From positions 280,828,343-280,892,342 of the forward strand of contig NC_090989.1 in assembly GCF_041146395.1 (NCBI RefSeq): 64,000 nucleotides of DNA, read 5' to 3'. Both the position numbers and the translations under genes were made by a program. Shown one piece after another: positions 31,716 to 44,920 of the stretch; within the stretch, counting starts at the first letter, position 1, and every line of letters begins with the position of its first letter. The stretch comes from Eulemur rufifrons (Eukaryota; Chordata; Mammalia; Primates; Lemuridae). The notes under the pieces were generated by a model. It did no database searches and was not told the origin of the DNA. It saw nothing but the letters and a program-made list of their open reading frames with translations.

Positions 31716-32319
31716 TTGATGAGGAGCCATTGCCATGAAGAACTTCTGACCCACCGTAAAGAATTTCTCCAGATGCAGAGACTGATGCCAGGAGAAGGAA
31801 GCAGGCCAGGCCAGGCACGCTGAGTCATGATGGTACAGGATGGAGTTGCGCGTCTCTTGCCTCCTTCCTGGGCGTTTGTCCTCTCTCCAGGCTCGTTCTT
31901 TCCCCATATTTGCTGCTCCTTGTGGTGGGGTCAGGAGTAGCCCAGCCTGGGGGAGCCTACGCCCCGGAGTCCAGTGAGCAGCGAGCTGTCACCCTTATTT
32001 ACTCTGGAGAAATCTTTGGAAGCAAAGCAAAGGGAGGCCTGGAGTCCAGGCTGTGACCTGCTGCCTTGCCGCTCCTTGCATAACGCGAGTGAGGTTTCGC
32101 CTCCTAGAGCTGGTTCAGCCCTGCTCAGCATCCTTACTCATCGTGTGCATATGGCAGCGCTGCTTCCAGGAGCCAGGGCTCTGGCAGTCCCAGGTCCCCA
32201 TTTGCTCCAGTTTTACTCATTGGATTCCTGCCAGATGTGGCAGCTGCTGTGACACAGTATATGCCTCATTTGGCATTGGGCTAATCGTATATAATACTAA
32301 TACTGTAACTCCAGATACT

Positions 32320-32535
32320 CGACTGCTGACTGTGAGCTGTTTGCTTTCTGTGCACTGTCTCATTCATCCTCCAACAACCCTAAGGGTTGGTATTCCTGCC
32401 TTAAGATATGAAGAAACTGAGGCTCAGAGAGTTTAGGTGACTCCTCTGAGGTCACAGAGCCAGTAAGCAGCAGAGTTGGAATTTGAGCCCAGGATGTCCA
32501 GATACGCAGGGCCTGTGCTCTTAACCACTCTGCTC
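32320..32535 (+). mobile_element. MIR SINE
   Basis: The central core is clear: GAAACTGAGGCTCAGAGAG, then GGTCACAGAGCCAGTAAGC, GAATTTGAGCCCAGGATG, and the end GTGCTCTTAACCACTCTGCT. Confidence 0.8.
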
Positions 32536-33649
32536 TCCTGTTTGCTTTCCACTAAGTAAGCTCACTCCCTGCCCTTGCTGGCTCGGCTGTAACTGGAACA
32601 CCAGTCACACCAGAGTGGGACTCGGGAGCCTGCCCCGCCAGCAGCAGTCTCGTCAACGAATGTCTGACGTGTGACTGGAAATGACGTCATCGTGCCTGGT
32701 GGGTTTTGGAAATAACCATAAGCTGTGTTTATTGTGGCTACGTTTCTCAGAGACAGCACTGGTTGTTCCCAAGATCTGTTCATCAACCCTAGCATGTGTC
32801 CTGGTGGCCTGGCATCTGTGACGTGGTGATGTTTCTTCATCAGTGCCCGGATGTGGGGCGTACAGGCTCATTCATGGAGCGATTCTTCGCCTGCCTCTCT
32901 GCAGGAGGGAGCCTGGAGGTTGTGACCGTGGCACAGGATGCCAGGGAGATGCCGGCCTGCCTGCCGCTCCCTGCTCTCAGCCCCCACACTCGTTCCTTAC
33001 CCCTCTACCTGCAGTCCCTTCACTCCTCCACCTTGTGTCCTTCCCTGTGAAAGGGAGGGACCGTCGGACTTGGCACTCCTTCTGGGATCCTCAACTTTAT
33101 TGCCTTGTGCGTCCTCCTCCCCAGCCAGCCCCCCGGGGCAGTCAGCCTGTTCACATCCGAGCCTCAATTGCTCCACACAGATAGAGAGATCTCCTTGCCT
33201 TCTAGAGGGAACTCCACACATTCAAGTTCTTTGACCTCAGTTGGGCTCTCACTCCTATTTCTCTCCATGTTTTCTCCACAGAGAGATTGTTCTAAAATGT
33301 AGATATGATCATGGCTTTATCCTGCTTAAAACCCTTTGCAGGATGGTCCGAAGATAGAACACTTAATACTTCTTGAATGTGAACACTCAATACTTGGCTT
33401 CTTGAATCAATTGATGGTTCACAGTCAGTTACAGATTGAACTCCTTGTTCTCCTCTTTCTTTCTCACCTTCTCACTTGACTAGTCTAAAAAAAAAAAAAA
33501 AAAAAACCACTTAGAGGCTGCCTGGAGCCCCTCAAAACCGACAAGGAGAACAAGCTCATGGTCTTCTGCGTCTTAATTTTTGGCTTTGCTCTTAGCCAGG
33601 GCCATTTCCTAGCCTATTCGTGGTGTAGTCACGGGGTTGCAGCACGGAG

Positions 33650-33860
33650 CCACCTTTCCCTTCCTGATCCATGAAGCTGTCTGGCCTCTGAGCCTTTGCA
33701 CCTGCTGTTCCCAAGCATTCTCTCCACTTGGATTCTCTGACTCCGCCTCACTCTTGAGCTCTGTCCAGGCCCTTTGGAAAATTCTCTCGCCCTTCCCCCA
33801 GTCTGGTTGGGAGCCCAGGCTTATCCCTGTCATGGCACTTGGAAATCCAGGAATAAAAAC
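33650..33860 (+). mobile_element. L2-like LINE fragment
   Basis: 'GAGCCTTTGCACCTGCTGTT' followed by a 'CCAAGCATTCTCTCCACTTG' piece resembles the L2 3' part. It is weakly kept. Confidence 0.5.
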
Positions 33861-34194
33861 ATGACACTTCTCTGTCTGGCTGATGCTTCTCAGTGAAGCA
33901 AGGTAGGAGTTTCATTTGTCAGGACTTACTTCAGCAAGCAAAATTTAGAAGAAAGTTTTAAAGCATTTTTATAATTATTGGTGCCATTTTTCTCAGTTAT
34001 TCACAAAGAAGAGCATTGAGTGTTCACATTCAAGAGGTATTTAGCTCATTTTGGGGTGGCTGGAGTTCTTGTCGGACAGCGGGTTTAATGGGGCAGGCGC
34101 AGCATGAGCTGCTCGTTTCCCTGACCTCTGCCAGTGTGAGCAGGAGAGCTGCATCCAAAAAGGACACAGAAGGTTCCTACAAATGGGCAAAGTT

Positions 34195-34445
34195 TTAAGT
34201 CCTTGGGAGCTCTTCTTTATCCAACAACACTTCTCAGTTTTCACATCTTGTCCTCAGTGAAGCCTTTCCCATCCCCCCAGCCGAGGAGGAGCACGTGCTC
34301 TGTGTGCATGTCATTCAGGGAGGGGATAGCGTGTGCTTCAGTGCCCCTCTCTCCCCACGGGATGGCAGCTGCCACATTCACGGCTGTATCCCAGGGCTTG
34401 GATCGGTTGGGGCCCGGTAAGTTTGTATTGACTGAATTAAAAAAG
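34195..34445 (+). mobile_element. L2-like LINE 3' fragment
   Basis: 'AGTGAAGCCTTTCCCATCCC', 'CATTCACGGCTGTATCCCAG' and 'GTAAGTTTGTATTGACTGAA' follow the order of the L2 3' end. Confidence 0.5.
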
Positions 34446-34465
34446 GGAGGAGAACCAGAGAGATT

Positions 34466-34499
34466 TAATAATAATAATAATAATAATAAAAATAATAAC
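34466..34499 (+). repeat. (TAA)n microsatellite
   Basis: About nine uninterrupted ATA/TAA units end in an AAAATAATAA variant. It directly follows the L2-like 3' end. Confidence 0.9.
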
Positions 34500-35602
34500 A
34501 AGACTGCCAGAGAGGTTGCTAGGTAACAAAGCCATTGGTGATCTGCCTGCTGTAATTTTGCTGCTTCAGATGTGTGCATCTGAAGATGGGGCCACTGCAG
34601 CACTAGGGGTGGGTGTGTTCTAGCCTCTCAACTGTGAGAGTCAGAATTTCCCTGAAAGACTTTCTGAACATCCCCTCATTAATGTATTCAGTTTGTCAGA
34701 GGAGGTTCTTGCAGATACTGTTAGTTGATAATCGTCTTGAAGATAATTTAGGATTCCAGGAATTTCTTTTGGCATCCTAAGCTTGAGTGCCCGCCACTAA
34801 TCATGAGCCAGAAGGAGGAGGAAGAGGAAATTCGAACCTTCACCACCCACAGTCCCATTCTTAACCTAAGTCAGTAATTGAATGCTATTAAGCAAAATTA
34901 ATTTGCCTCCTGCAGGAAGGTATCTGGTGAATGAAAAGGTTGCTGTTGGGAGGGAGCCAGGCTGCCCTCTGGTCATCAATATTTCATAGCCTGAGGCAGT
35001 GTCAGGAAATCAGCTGTCCTGGCGGGGTTGACCTTGAGCAATTGTGAAGGTAGGACTAGTCAGGGAGGTTGTATTCAAAGGGCTCATTACAAGTCACTGA
35101 AAACTAGAGTGAAGTCTGCAAAATGCACCTGTGGGTTTATTGAATTTATACCCCCAGCTAGTGGGAGGCTCCCCCAGATGGTACTGTGTGAACAACCTGA
35201 GGCTGGTCCTAGTGGAGGGCACAGCTCTGTGCAGAGGTGAAATGTTTACTGTTGGTTCTCTGGAGGCGGAAAGGGTCCTGATGTGTAGCGTGTGCTGATT
35301 CCTGTGATGAAAATATGCTCCCACTGTGGCCGGGTTCAAGCTGCTGACCCCAGAGCAGGGGTCGCCGGTGCAAGCCAGCTCCAGCTCACCACCGGGGCTG
35401 TGCTGCCCCACGACTCCCTGTTCCTGCTGGTGACTGGGGAGAGCCTGCCCAGGGAGTTTGTGTCCAGTTACAGGCACGTGCCTGTGCATGGTGCTCGTCT
35501 GCGCTGGACGTGGCCTCTGACTGAGAGGGTGCCTGAGTGGGACTTGCTTTTCAAAATGAGAAAAGTTAATGAGCCTTTCATTTTGTTCTTTCCTTTCCCT
35601 AG

Positions 35603-35652
35603 CTGCTATTAACTTAGCAAAGCTGAAACTTTTCAGACATTATTACGTCTTG
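35603..35652 (+). CDS. GPR107: GPR107 coding exon: start of helix 6
   Basis: The exon is 50 bp, from acceptor TTTCCCTAG to donor GTAAGT. The first two bases complete the Ala codon begun before the GC donor. It encodes AINLAKLKLFRHYYVL and ends in phase 0. A 19-base A-run starts right after the donor hexamer (35659-35677). Confidence 0.96.
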
Positions 35653-37235
35653 GTAAGTAAAAAAAAAAAAAAAAAAATACTAAATCTATAAATAAGATTA
35701 ATTCAAGGAGTAGAGCAAATGAACTTCTGAAGAATTGGTGAGAACACAAGACGTTGTACTGCCTGGTGCTATGTGGATTTCGTGTCATAAAATCAAGCTG
35801 TGTCTCTTAAGATGGGGAATTAAATATCGGAATTACTTCCTCTTAATTTTAAATTTGGCCTTAAATAGTTAGAAAAGTAATACAAGCTTGATGTAAAACA
35901 ATAAAAAATGCAGAGATGACAGAAACACAGTGGAGCCTGTATGAGCCTGGTCTTCCACTTTCCCCTTCCTGCCCTGCCCAAGGTAATTACTGTTAGCTGT
36001 TGAGTGGTTATTCCTCTAGGTTTCTTCTTAGGTATATGCCATACATGGGTGCTCATTTGACTTGCTATTTTTATTCATTTAGAAAAATGGGATCAAATCA
36101 TCATGCTCTTCAGCCTTTTTTTTTTCCCCCTTTTAAAAAATTATTAGAGTATGTACCTCTCTCTTTTTTCAGATTTCCCCGTAGAAAACTAGTTGCATGT
36201 TATGGTAATAATATTTACCTTAAGAACAGAAAAATTGAGACAGTTTTTGTAAAATCTAAAAACAGGGTTATGAGGGACATGAAAAGTCCTATCAGCATAG
36301 TGCCAAACACTGCGCCTGCTGTAAATCATTAGCGTCATAATTTCTTAGAATATATAAGGTAGGGGTCTTCCAGAGTTAGTTTGCTTCCTGACTCATAAAA
36401 GAAAGTTTCCATGTCTTCCATCTGTAGTTTTGGCATTGACTGTCACCTGGGGCAGTTCTTTTGCCTGAGCCAACGTTAGAGACTTCAGCAGTAGAGAAGC
36501 AGGGCCAGACCACCCACTCGGGTTTGTTGGTTTGTTTTTTCTGTGGATTTTTGTGATGGGTGTAGGCATTGCCACAGAGCCTCTCTTGTTGCACTCGGGG
36601 ACAATGAAGAGCAGTCCTCAACGGCCAGGCCTGGGTAGTCAGCCTTCGTGCCCGAAACCCAAGTGTGCCTCCCGGCCCGCAAACTGGCCACTCGAATTTA
36701 GTCCCTGTGAGCAGCCCATGCACTAGTGGCAGGCATGTTGAGTCCTCGTCCCAGTGAGAAGAAATGAAGGCCATCCCTCCTTGCTAGAGTGCTTGATAGT
36801 GTTTGTCCTTCCTCGAACGTTTACAGCATGTGCTGGTGACGAGACTGGAAGTTAATGTTGCCCTGTGTGGCTCTACTTAGCTGTTACTACTGTAAATATT
36901 CCTCACAGCCTGGGAATAAAAATACTACCCTTTGGAGACTGAAATCAGGGGTTGTGATTAAGATGAGGAAAGGTTAACAACAACCATAGTGAAGTGTCCC
37001 ATCCTCCCTGTGGGTGTGGCGGTCGCCAGTGTCTCGGTCACCTGGGGACAGTGAAGAAATTCGTGCAGGTGTAAGTGGCAGAGCAGCGTCACTGCGTTTA
37101 TTGCTGAGCACCATAAGTGTCAGATGCTTTTCTTTGGGTGATGTCTTTTTTACTCCGTAGTTAATTTGTGAAAGCAAAAGTGGTGCCCTGATTTTTATGT
37201 TGATTCCATTTTCTGTTTCTTTCCTCTTCATATAG
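35653..37235 (+). other. GPR107 intron, no recognisable element
   Basis: This GT-AG intron of about 1.6 kb has a 19-A run at its 5' end and T-rich runs near 36114-36126. No known repeat family or RNA gene is seen. Confidence 0.75.
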
Positions 37236-38158
<923 letters not shown>

Positions 38159-41100
38159 TAAGAAATCCCGTTTCTTTCCTCTCTTCCTTTGCCCTGACCC
38201 CTTTACCTAACCAAACAGCAGCACAGTGTGACTTGGACCAGCTGTTCTCAGCATTTTGTTGCTCCAGAGGTGGTTCTTCTATTTTTAGCAGCAGGAAATG
38301 GACACTCAAGCCCCAGGCTCTCGTATTCAGTTTGAAGTACAGTATTTGCCAATTGCTCAGTATTGCTGGGGAGGATGGAACTTGCCATCCTACTAAGCGT
38401 CACTGGTACCCGCTTCAGTAACTCAGTGGGAAGGACTCGGGAAGGTACTCGGCCGGGTCAGAACTGCTGAGAACAGGCAGCTGCACTTCCTGTCAGGCCT
38501 CACCCTCAGCTTGTCTCCGAAAATATAATCTTCTGAGTCATGTGTGAGTCTGCTAATGATGCTCAAACATCCTTTGTCATCAGATAGCTAAGTGGCTTTT
38601 CACAGCCAGTACAGTGACTTTGCCCTGTCATATGGGCTTTTCTGAGTAAGGGTGAGTGACTCTAGGGCCCTATTTCCTGGGAAAGGGCAATCATTTTCTA
38701 GGAATGTGAACAGTGATTATGTGTGTTTGCGTGTGAACTCTGCAGTATGATAAGCCCGGTCAGTTGTGTGTGGTGATTAGCCTACGGCTGAGTCTTCCCT
38801 TTTCGTGTCACTGGTACGGAGCGTTCGCCCCAGCACTGGCAGCCTTTTGCTTTTTCTCAGTTCAGAGGCTGAGGTTCAGCCCCTGCTGCCTCTGCTCGGT
38901 GTCAGGCAACTCGGGGCGGCTCTCTGTGCTCAGCTCCACTGCAGGGATGATAGAAGACAGGGCCTGCTGGTGGGCCCCAAACAGCATGTCCCTGTGCACA
39001 AGAAGAAAGACCTTTTCATAGACAGTGGAGGAGAGAGTAGAGGACCATCAGACGTGCCTTTTCTAGAAGTAGCAGGGTCTGAGCAAGTGACTGTTGGTTG
39101 AAGACACACAAATGAGAGTCAGTCTGGCAAACAGCAGTGTCAGTAACCTAAACACAGTGTGTTTCTCCATCCCCTGCTGGGAGACCTTTAGCTCTTCCGG
39201 TAGCCGCAGCAGCGGTCTGCAGTTTCTCAGGCAGGCGGCTGGAAGCTGAATGGTGGGGTCGAGGCATCTCTGCTTTTCTCCGTCGTCCCCCACGTCCTTG
39301 CCCTCAGCCCTTGCATCTTGAAGCCTGCATGCACTGTGAAGGCATTTTGTCTCATGGCAAAACTTTTTAAAATTTTGTTTTAGTGTTTGTTTCTCTCTGA
39401 CGATATTTGATGCTAGTGGCAGTCATTTTAGCAGGGGAGGGTCTCTGGGTGGTAAAACCAGGGGAGGGGTAGGAGAGGGTGTAGATGCACAACCACCAGC
39501 CTAGTGGGAACTAGAGTGCGTGTTCTTTATTCTGGCAAGACTTGGGAGAGCTTGGGGTGCTGGAGTCAGGGATGCCTTGGTTTATGCTCCTCTGTGACAA
39601 GAGGAAGAGCGCTCGGTCCTGCAGAGTGAGCCGTACCATAAATGTGAGGTGAGCTCTTCAGCGGCAGGGGCTGCGTGTGGAACAGCTGCAGAGAGTCCAC
39701 CCAGAGGAGGGCTCCCTGAGGGCGGTGGTATCTCCAGTGAGCACTAGCTCAGGCTAGCCTACGAAACAGAAGTCACTTAGGAAGCATTGAGGCAAAGTGC
39801 TTTTAAATCAACAAGGAAATGGTTCTGGGGAAGTTCTTCTGGAGTTTCTCTAGCTAAGAACAAGAGGGAAGTCCTGTGGATGCAGAAGATGTGACAGAGC
39901 AGAAGGGGCCTGAGATGGAGGCACTGCCGTCACCCGACATCCACGTCCACCTGCCAGCGAATAAGCGAGTACAAAGGCTAATTACAGCTTCTTGGGCGGC
40001 CGCGCTGTCGTCTCCCTCCTCTGCTTGGAAGTGCTGTTCCTGGATGGCACCACTTCAGTCCTCCAGAAATAACCCAAGCCAGAGGCAAGCAGAGCCCTTG
40101 CCTCTGTGTTCTAGAAGGTCATTAGCTCTCTCTAAAGTGTCATCCACACTGGTAGGTGTTTTCTGAAAAGGGAAGCCAGGTCCAATCCCTGCCACCGAAC
40201 AAAGTACCTCTTTATGGGACGTAATATTTTTTAGGACTTCCACCCTCTTGTTTCCCTCAACACGCACCCCCAAACAAATCCACGCTCTTCCTAATGAGTC
40301 TTAGCCAGTGGGAGGACATGAACTCTGACCTGGGTCACTCACTGACCTTACGACTGAGATTCTGGCAGTTTCTTTTGCATCTGTTCTCACCTTTATTTGA
40401 AGCTGAGCTGTGGGACTGCAGCGCGTTGGGAAGTGTGTCTTGCCGGCTGAGCCCAGGACTGAGCCGTGCTCCCCCTGGGGGCAGAGAGCTTCCAGACTAG
40501 CTGCTTCCACCCTGCCCCCAGCCCAGGCCCCGACAGCCGATATCCCACCAGGCCTAGCAAAGCTTCTCTCTGAGCCTGGGAATGAGGGCACGAGCAGAAG
40601 TCAGACTAACTTTCTGTCTCTTTCTCCTTCTGTTTCTTTGAACATCTCTCCTTAGGCGTACCAATTTTGGTTACAGAATTTGTTGTTAAAATAATCAGCA
40701 CGTTAAAAGGTACTGGATGCAATTTTAATGATCAGATTTGGTAGCTGCCTCCTCTGCTATGCATATCCTTAGTGATCTTAGTGATCTGAATTACTTCTGT
40801 CATCATGAGGAGTGAGAGTGGGAAGAAATATTTGCTGTGGGTTCGCAGGCAAGGAAGTTGTCTCCGTGGGATTCCCATTCCAGGACGCTGTCCTAAAGGT
40901 TGCTTAACCATCACTACTTCTTTCAGGTGGGTGGGAACAAAAGTGGAAACAGGAATTGGAGACTAATAGAATTCTCTCTTAACTGGGTCTCTCCACATTT
41001 CAAGTCCAGAATAGTTTTTACTTATTGAAACACATGCATCCATGGGCCACTCAGGCCACATCTGATGGCAGTCTGGTGTGGCAGAAGGAGCCTGTGTTCC

Positions 41101-42839
41101 ATTCGGCACTTTTGCTTATACGCACAGACACTAGGGCTTTGCAAGGAAAAGTTGGGGGTGGGGGAGTGTCACCGTTTAGATGTGAAGAGAAAGTAGGAGG
41201 CAGCCTAGGTTTGTCTGCTCAGCTTCCCCTGCGTCCTCCGCAGACTCACCTGTGCTGGGCCCTCAGGCAGCGCCTCTGCTTGGCGCAGACACTGAGGTCT
41301 CTCACCTTTGGCTGGCTTAGGAGCTGCTGGCCCTTGAGGCAGGTGCCTTCCTGAAGTTAGTAATGGCTCAAAGAACTGCTTACCTGAGCAGCACCAGAGG
41401 AAACAAACAGCTTCTGCCGGAAGCAGGCAGTGGGGTTTGGCAGGTAGAGAGGCCAGCGTGTCCCCGTGCACTGAGTCTGCTTGCACCTGGCTGTGAGCAG
41501 CTCCATCAGCTCTCCAGAGTGGGAACAGCGTGGCCAAGTGTCGTGTCGCCGTGCTGTGATGCAGGTGTGCACCTGGGGTGAGAGGAAGGAACACAGAGCA
41601 AGAAGGGCAGGCCTCACTTCCATCTGCAGAGTGAGGTGGTTCTGGTTCTGTGACCTGAGCTGCTCCAGGCCCGTCACTAGATCTGCAGAGTTGGAGTTCA
41701 CACTGCGAATCACCCTGCTCGCTGCTTAACCTGAGCTTCGTAGAGCGCCCTCCTGTGCTGCCCCACCGGGCATTCGAGATGGTGATCTGCGGCGCAGGTT
41801 GCTGGCCGAGTGTTGGCTCTTCAGCTGTTTGGCCCTGTAAGTGTTTGCACCAAAACTGGGGCACCCAGGGAGCTGCCTGCGAAGTTGTTAAAGCTTCGTC
41901 TGTGTGTCCCTGCTGGGGAGGCTTTAGGTGTCCTTTATCACTGCTGCAGTGTCTGAGCTGCAGGGGGGACGGCTGGAGCCATGTCTGCAGGGCCTGGCCA
42001 GGCTCACCTGCGGCACTGGGGCCCCAGGCGGCCCTTTAACTTCCCAGGTTTGCTGGGGGGATGGGATGCAGTCTCCTCCCCACCCCATCTGCCATCAGGT
42101 TTCTTTATCTATTTAAGTTCACTTCAGCTGTTCCCAGTCCTGGCCACACGCTGAACCTCACTGTCACCTGCCCCACCTCTGACATCCTCGTGTGCTCCCA
42201 CACGCCCTTACTCCTGTTCTCCCTCTCGTTCCTTGTACTCACCCAAGCCCAAGGTGGCCCCAACCATCTCCTCGCTGCCACGCCCCAGTTCCGGCCCAGT
42301 TGCCCTCCTGAGCAGCAGGTCCCTCTGTGTGTCTCTCCCTGGTCTTCCCACAGGCCTTAGCGCCACCACCATCTACCCAGTTGCCAATAGCAGAAGGCAG
42401 GTGGTGGCTGAAACGCCTCCCTCTTCCTCAGCCAGTGTGGGTGAGTGGCCACGTCTCGTGGGCCTAGCATCATGTCTCTCAGCCCCTCTCCCCTTTCCAG
42501 CGTGAGGGCTGGTTTCCTTACCTGTGGTTGCCTCCCTTTGCTGTCTGTTCTCCTGGGCTGCCAAGATCACGTGGCGAGTGTTTTTAACGTAGGTTGCCAG
42601 CCACTGCCCTGGAGACCAATTCTCAGTGCCTGGGGCTCAGTATCTGTGCTTAACTCCCCAGGGCACCCTGAGCCAGGGCCTCCCGCAGCCCTGCCTGTGT
42701 CCGCCCCGACTCTCTTCTGCTCCTTTCCTTCGTGGCCTGGCTGGATCCTACTGCGGCCACCCAGCATTCTCCAACTGCTCTGGGAAACTCGGTGGCTTTT
42801 TTCCTCCGTGCCTCTTGCCTGCTGTGTTTCTTCTGTTCA

Positions 42840-43110
42840 GAAGCTGTCCACCCTTGCCCCCACTTCCTCACCAGTTGCTCCTCACCTTTCAGTACAGGCA
42901 GCACAGCTTCCCCAGTTCCCCGGGCCGAGGGGATTCTTCTCATCCTGAGCCACTGCCGAGCCTGGTTCCTGGCTCTGCTGTGTGTGCTGTATGTGGCTTT
43001 GTGTCATTGCTTGGGAAAACTGTCTCGTTTACTGGGCTGTGGTCCCCCAAGAGCAACAATTCCATTTTTCCTCTGTGACCTAGCACCAGGCCTGTCTTGA
43101 AAGAATAGAA
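42840..43110 (+). mobile_element. L2-like LINE 3' fragment
   Basis: 'CTGTCTCGTTTACTGGGCTG', 'TGGTCCCCCAAGAGCAACAA' and 'CCTCTGTGACCTAGCACCAG' fit the L2 3' end. Confidence 0.55.
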
Positions 43111-44534
43111 GCTGTTTTCTCACTTGGTCCACCATCTGGAAAGGAATATTTTCTTGAGGAGAAAAAGGTGCAAAATGTCTCTGCCAAGCACACTGTCAGC
43201 CGTACCTGGGTCGCAGTGAGTGTGCGTTCCTTTCAGTGCCCATGTGTATGGACTGCTTGTCCTTTTTTAACAAGGTGCTGTAACCATAGGATAGTTGCAT
43301 TATTACCAGGAGTGTTTCTGGAAGGCTTGAGGTTGCGTTTCCTTTCTGCTATAAAGAGGTGTGGAGACACCTGGGGGCTGCTGTGGGCTTTGGCGAGGCC
43401 CTGCCTCCATGGCCCAGCCTGGAGCAGCCCTGTGTGCCTTGGCCCCCCCTGGGGGAAGTGTCACCTCTGGGGGAGGTCAGGCGGGAAGTGATGCTGGGTG
43501 GTCAGTTGGGGTGTTTTCCTTTGTCTTGGGGGATGTTTTTACACTCACAGCATCTGCGGGACCCCCTCAGTTCCCACGAGAACCACATTCTGGCCACATA
43601 TCTTGTCCCAACTTTGCCACAAATACAAATAACCTGCAAGTCTGAAAGATCTTGTCTGAGAAAGGTCCCGACTCTGGGGAGGGCTGGATGGCTTTTGAGC
43701 CTGGTCACAGCAGCAATGTGTGGGCAGGAGTGGCAGGAGGAAGGAAAGGAGAAGAGTTTCCTCCCTTAGCCCATAAAAACATCTACTGTGAGGTCCAGCT
43801 GCATGTACGCCAATGATTGAGTTGATCGATGGAATTTATTTTACTGATTAGGAAATTCCTATTGGTCCACAGTGGGGGAACATAAGTGCTTCATTGTTGC
43901 CAGGCCCCGGCCAGGTGGTTTTTCACACTCAGTACGTCCGCTGCTTTCTCCTGCTACTTACAGAGCTGCCAGTTGCTTCATAGATGCAGAGCACCTTAGA
44001 ATCTTTCCAGCTCACCTTTTGTGAGGGAGGAGGTTGTCTTCTTGGAGATTGTGTCCTCTCGAGAGATGTGATTCAGTCTGCTGAAATGGCTGCCTTACTT
44101 AGCTCCTCGTGCCTTGTGAGGCCAGGGTTCTTCCATGTTTAAATCTTGTGTTCAGCGAGCGGCTCTGTGGCACCTCCGTAGTGCCAAGCGCTGGCAGACA
44201 GAATGGGAGCTCGGAGTGGGACAGAGGCTACATGCTGACAGCACGGCCAGGCCCCAGCCTGCCGGAACCAGGGCCTGGACTTGTCGAAAGCTGTTAGTTC
44301 TGTGTCTGTAGTGGTCAAAGAATTTTGGGGCCCAGAAGATTCCTCTAAACCTGTGGTTCTGTCCCATGACTCAGAAATCATCCATTGTGGCCGGTTATTA
44401 TAAATGTCTGTACAGCTAATTAGCTTTCTTTTGCGATTGTTAATTATGGTACAGATGTCAATCTCATAACGATAACTATCATGTATGTATGCAACATAAA
44501 AATTCTGGAAGTCTTGACAGGAAGATTGGTGATG

Positions 44535-44755
44535 ATCATAATGACAGCTGGTATTTATTGATTAGGTACTTTGGAGAATCTCATTTTTTCCTTATGACAG
44601 TTCTGGAAAGTGAGATTTATTATACCTAAGCACAGAGAGGTCAAGTGACTTGGCCAAGGGTACACAGCTCCTAGCAAGTGCAGGCCAGGATTCGAACGTT
44701 GGTACGTCTGATTCTAGAGCCAACACCTGTAACTGCTCCTAACCACTGTGCTGTG
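44535..44755 (+). mobile_element. MIR SINE
   Basis: The MIR core order is present: TGGTATTTATTGATTAGGTA, CACAGAGAGGTCAAGTGAC, TTGGCCAAGGGTACACAGC, GGATTCGAACGTTGG, and CCTAACCACTGTGCTG at the end. It lies about 70 bp before the last coding exon. Confidence 0.85.
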
Positions 44756-44785
44756 TGGAGGTGGCCTTTTATTATAAGACTGTGA

Positions 44786-44920
<135 letters not shown>

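Noticed and set aside
33487..33506. A-run as the tail of a processed pseudogene
   Set aside because: No gene-like sequence or target duplication was found on either side of the run.
41205..41864. 219-codon minus-strand open frame
   Set aside because: It lies in a GPR107 intron with equally long frames on the other strand, which reflects GC-rich sequence. No family or motif is recognisable.
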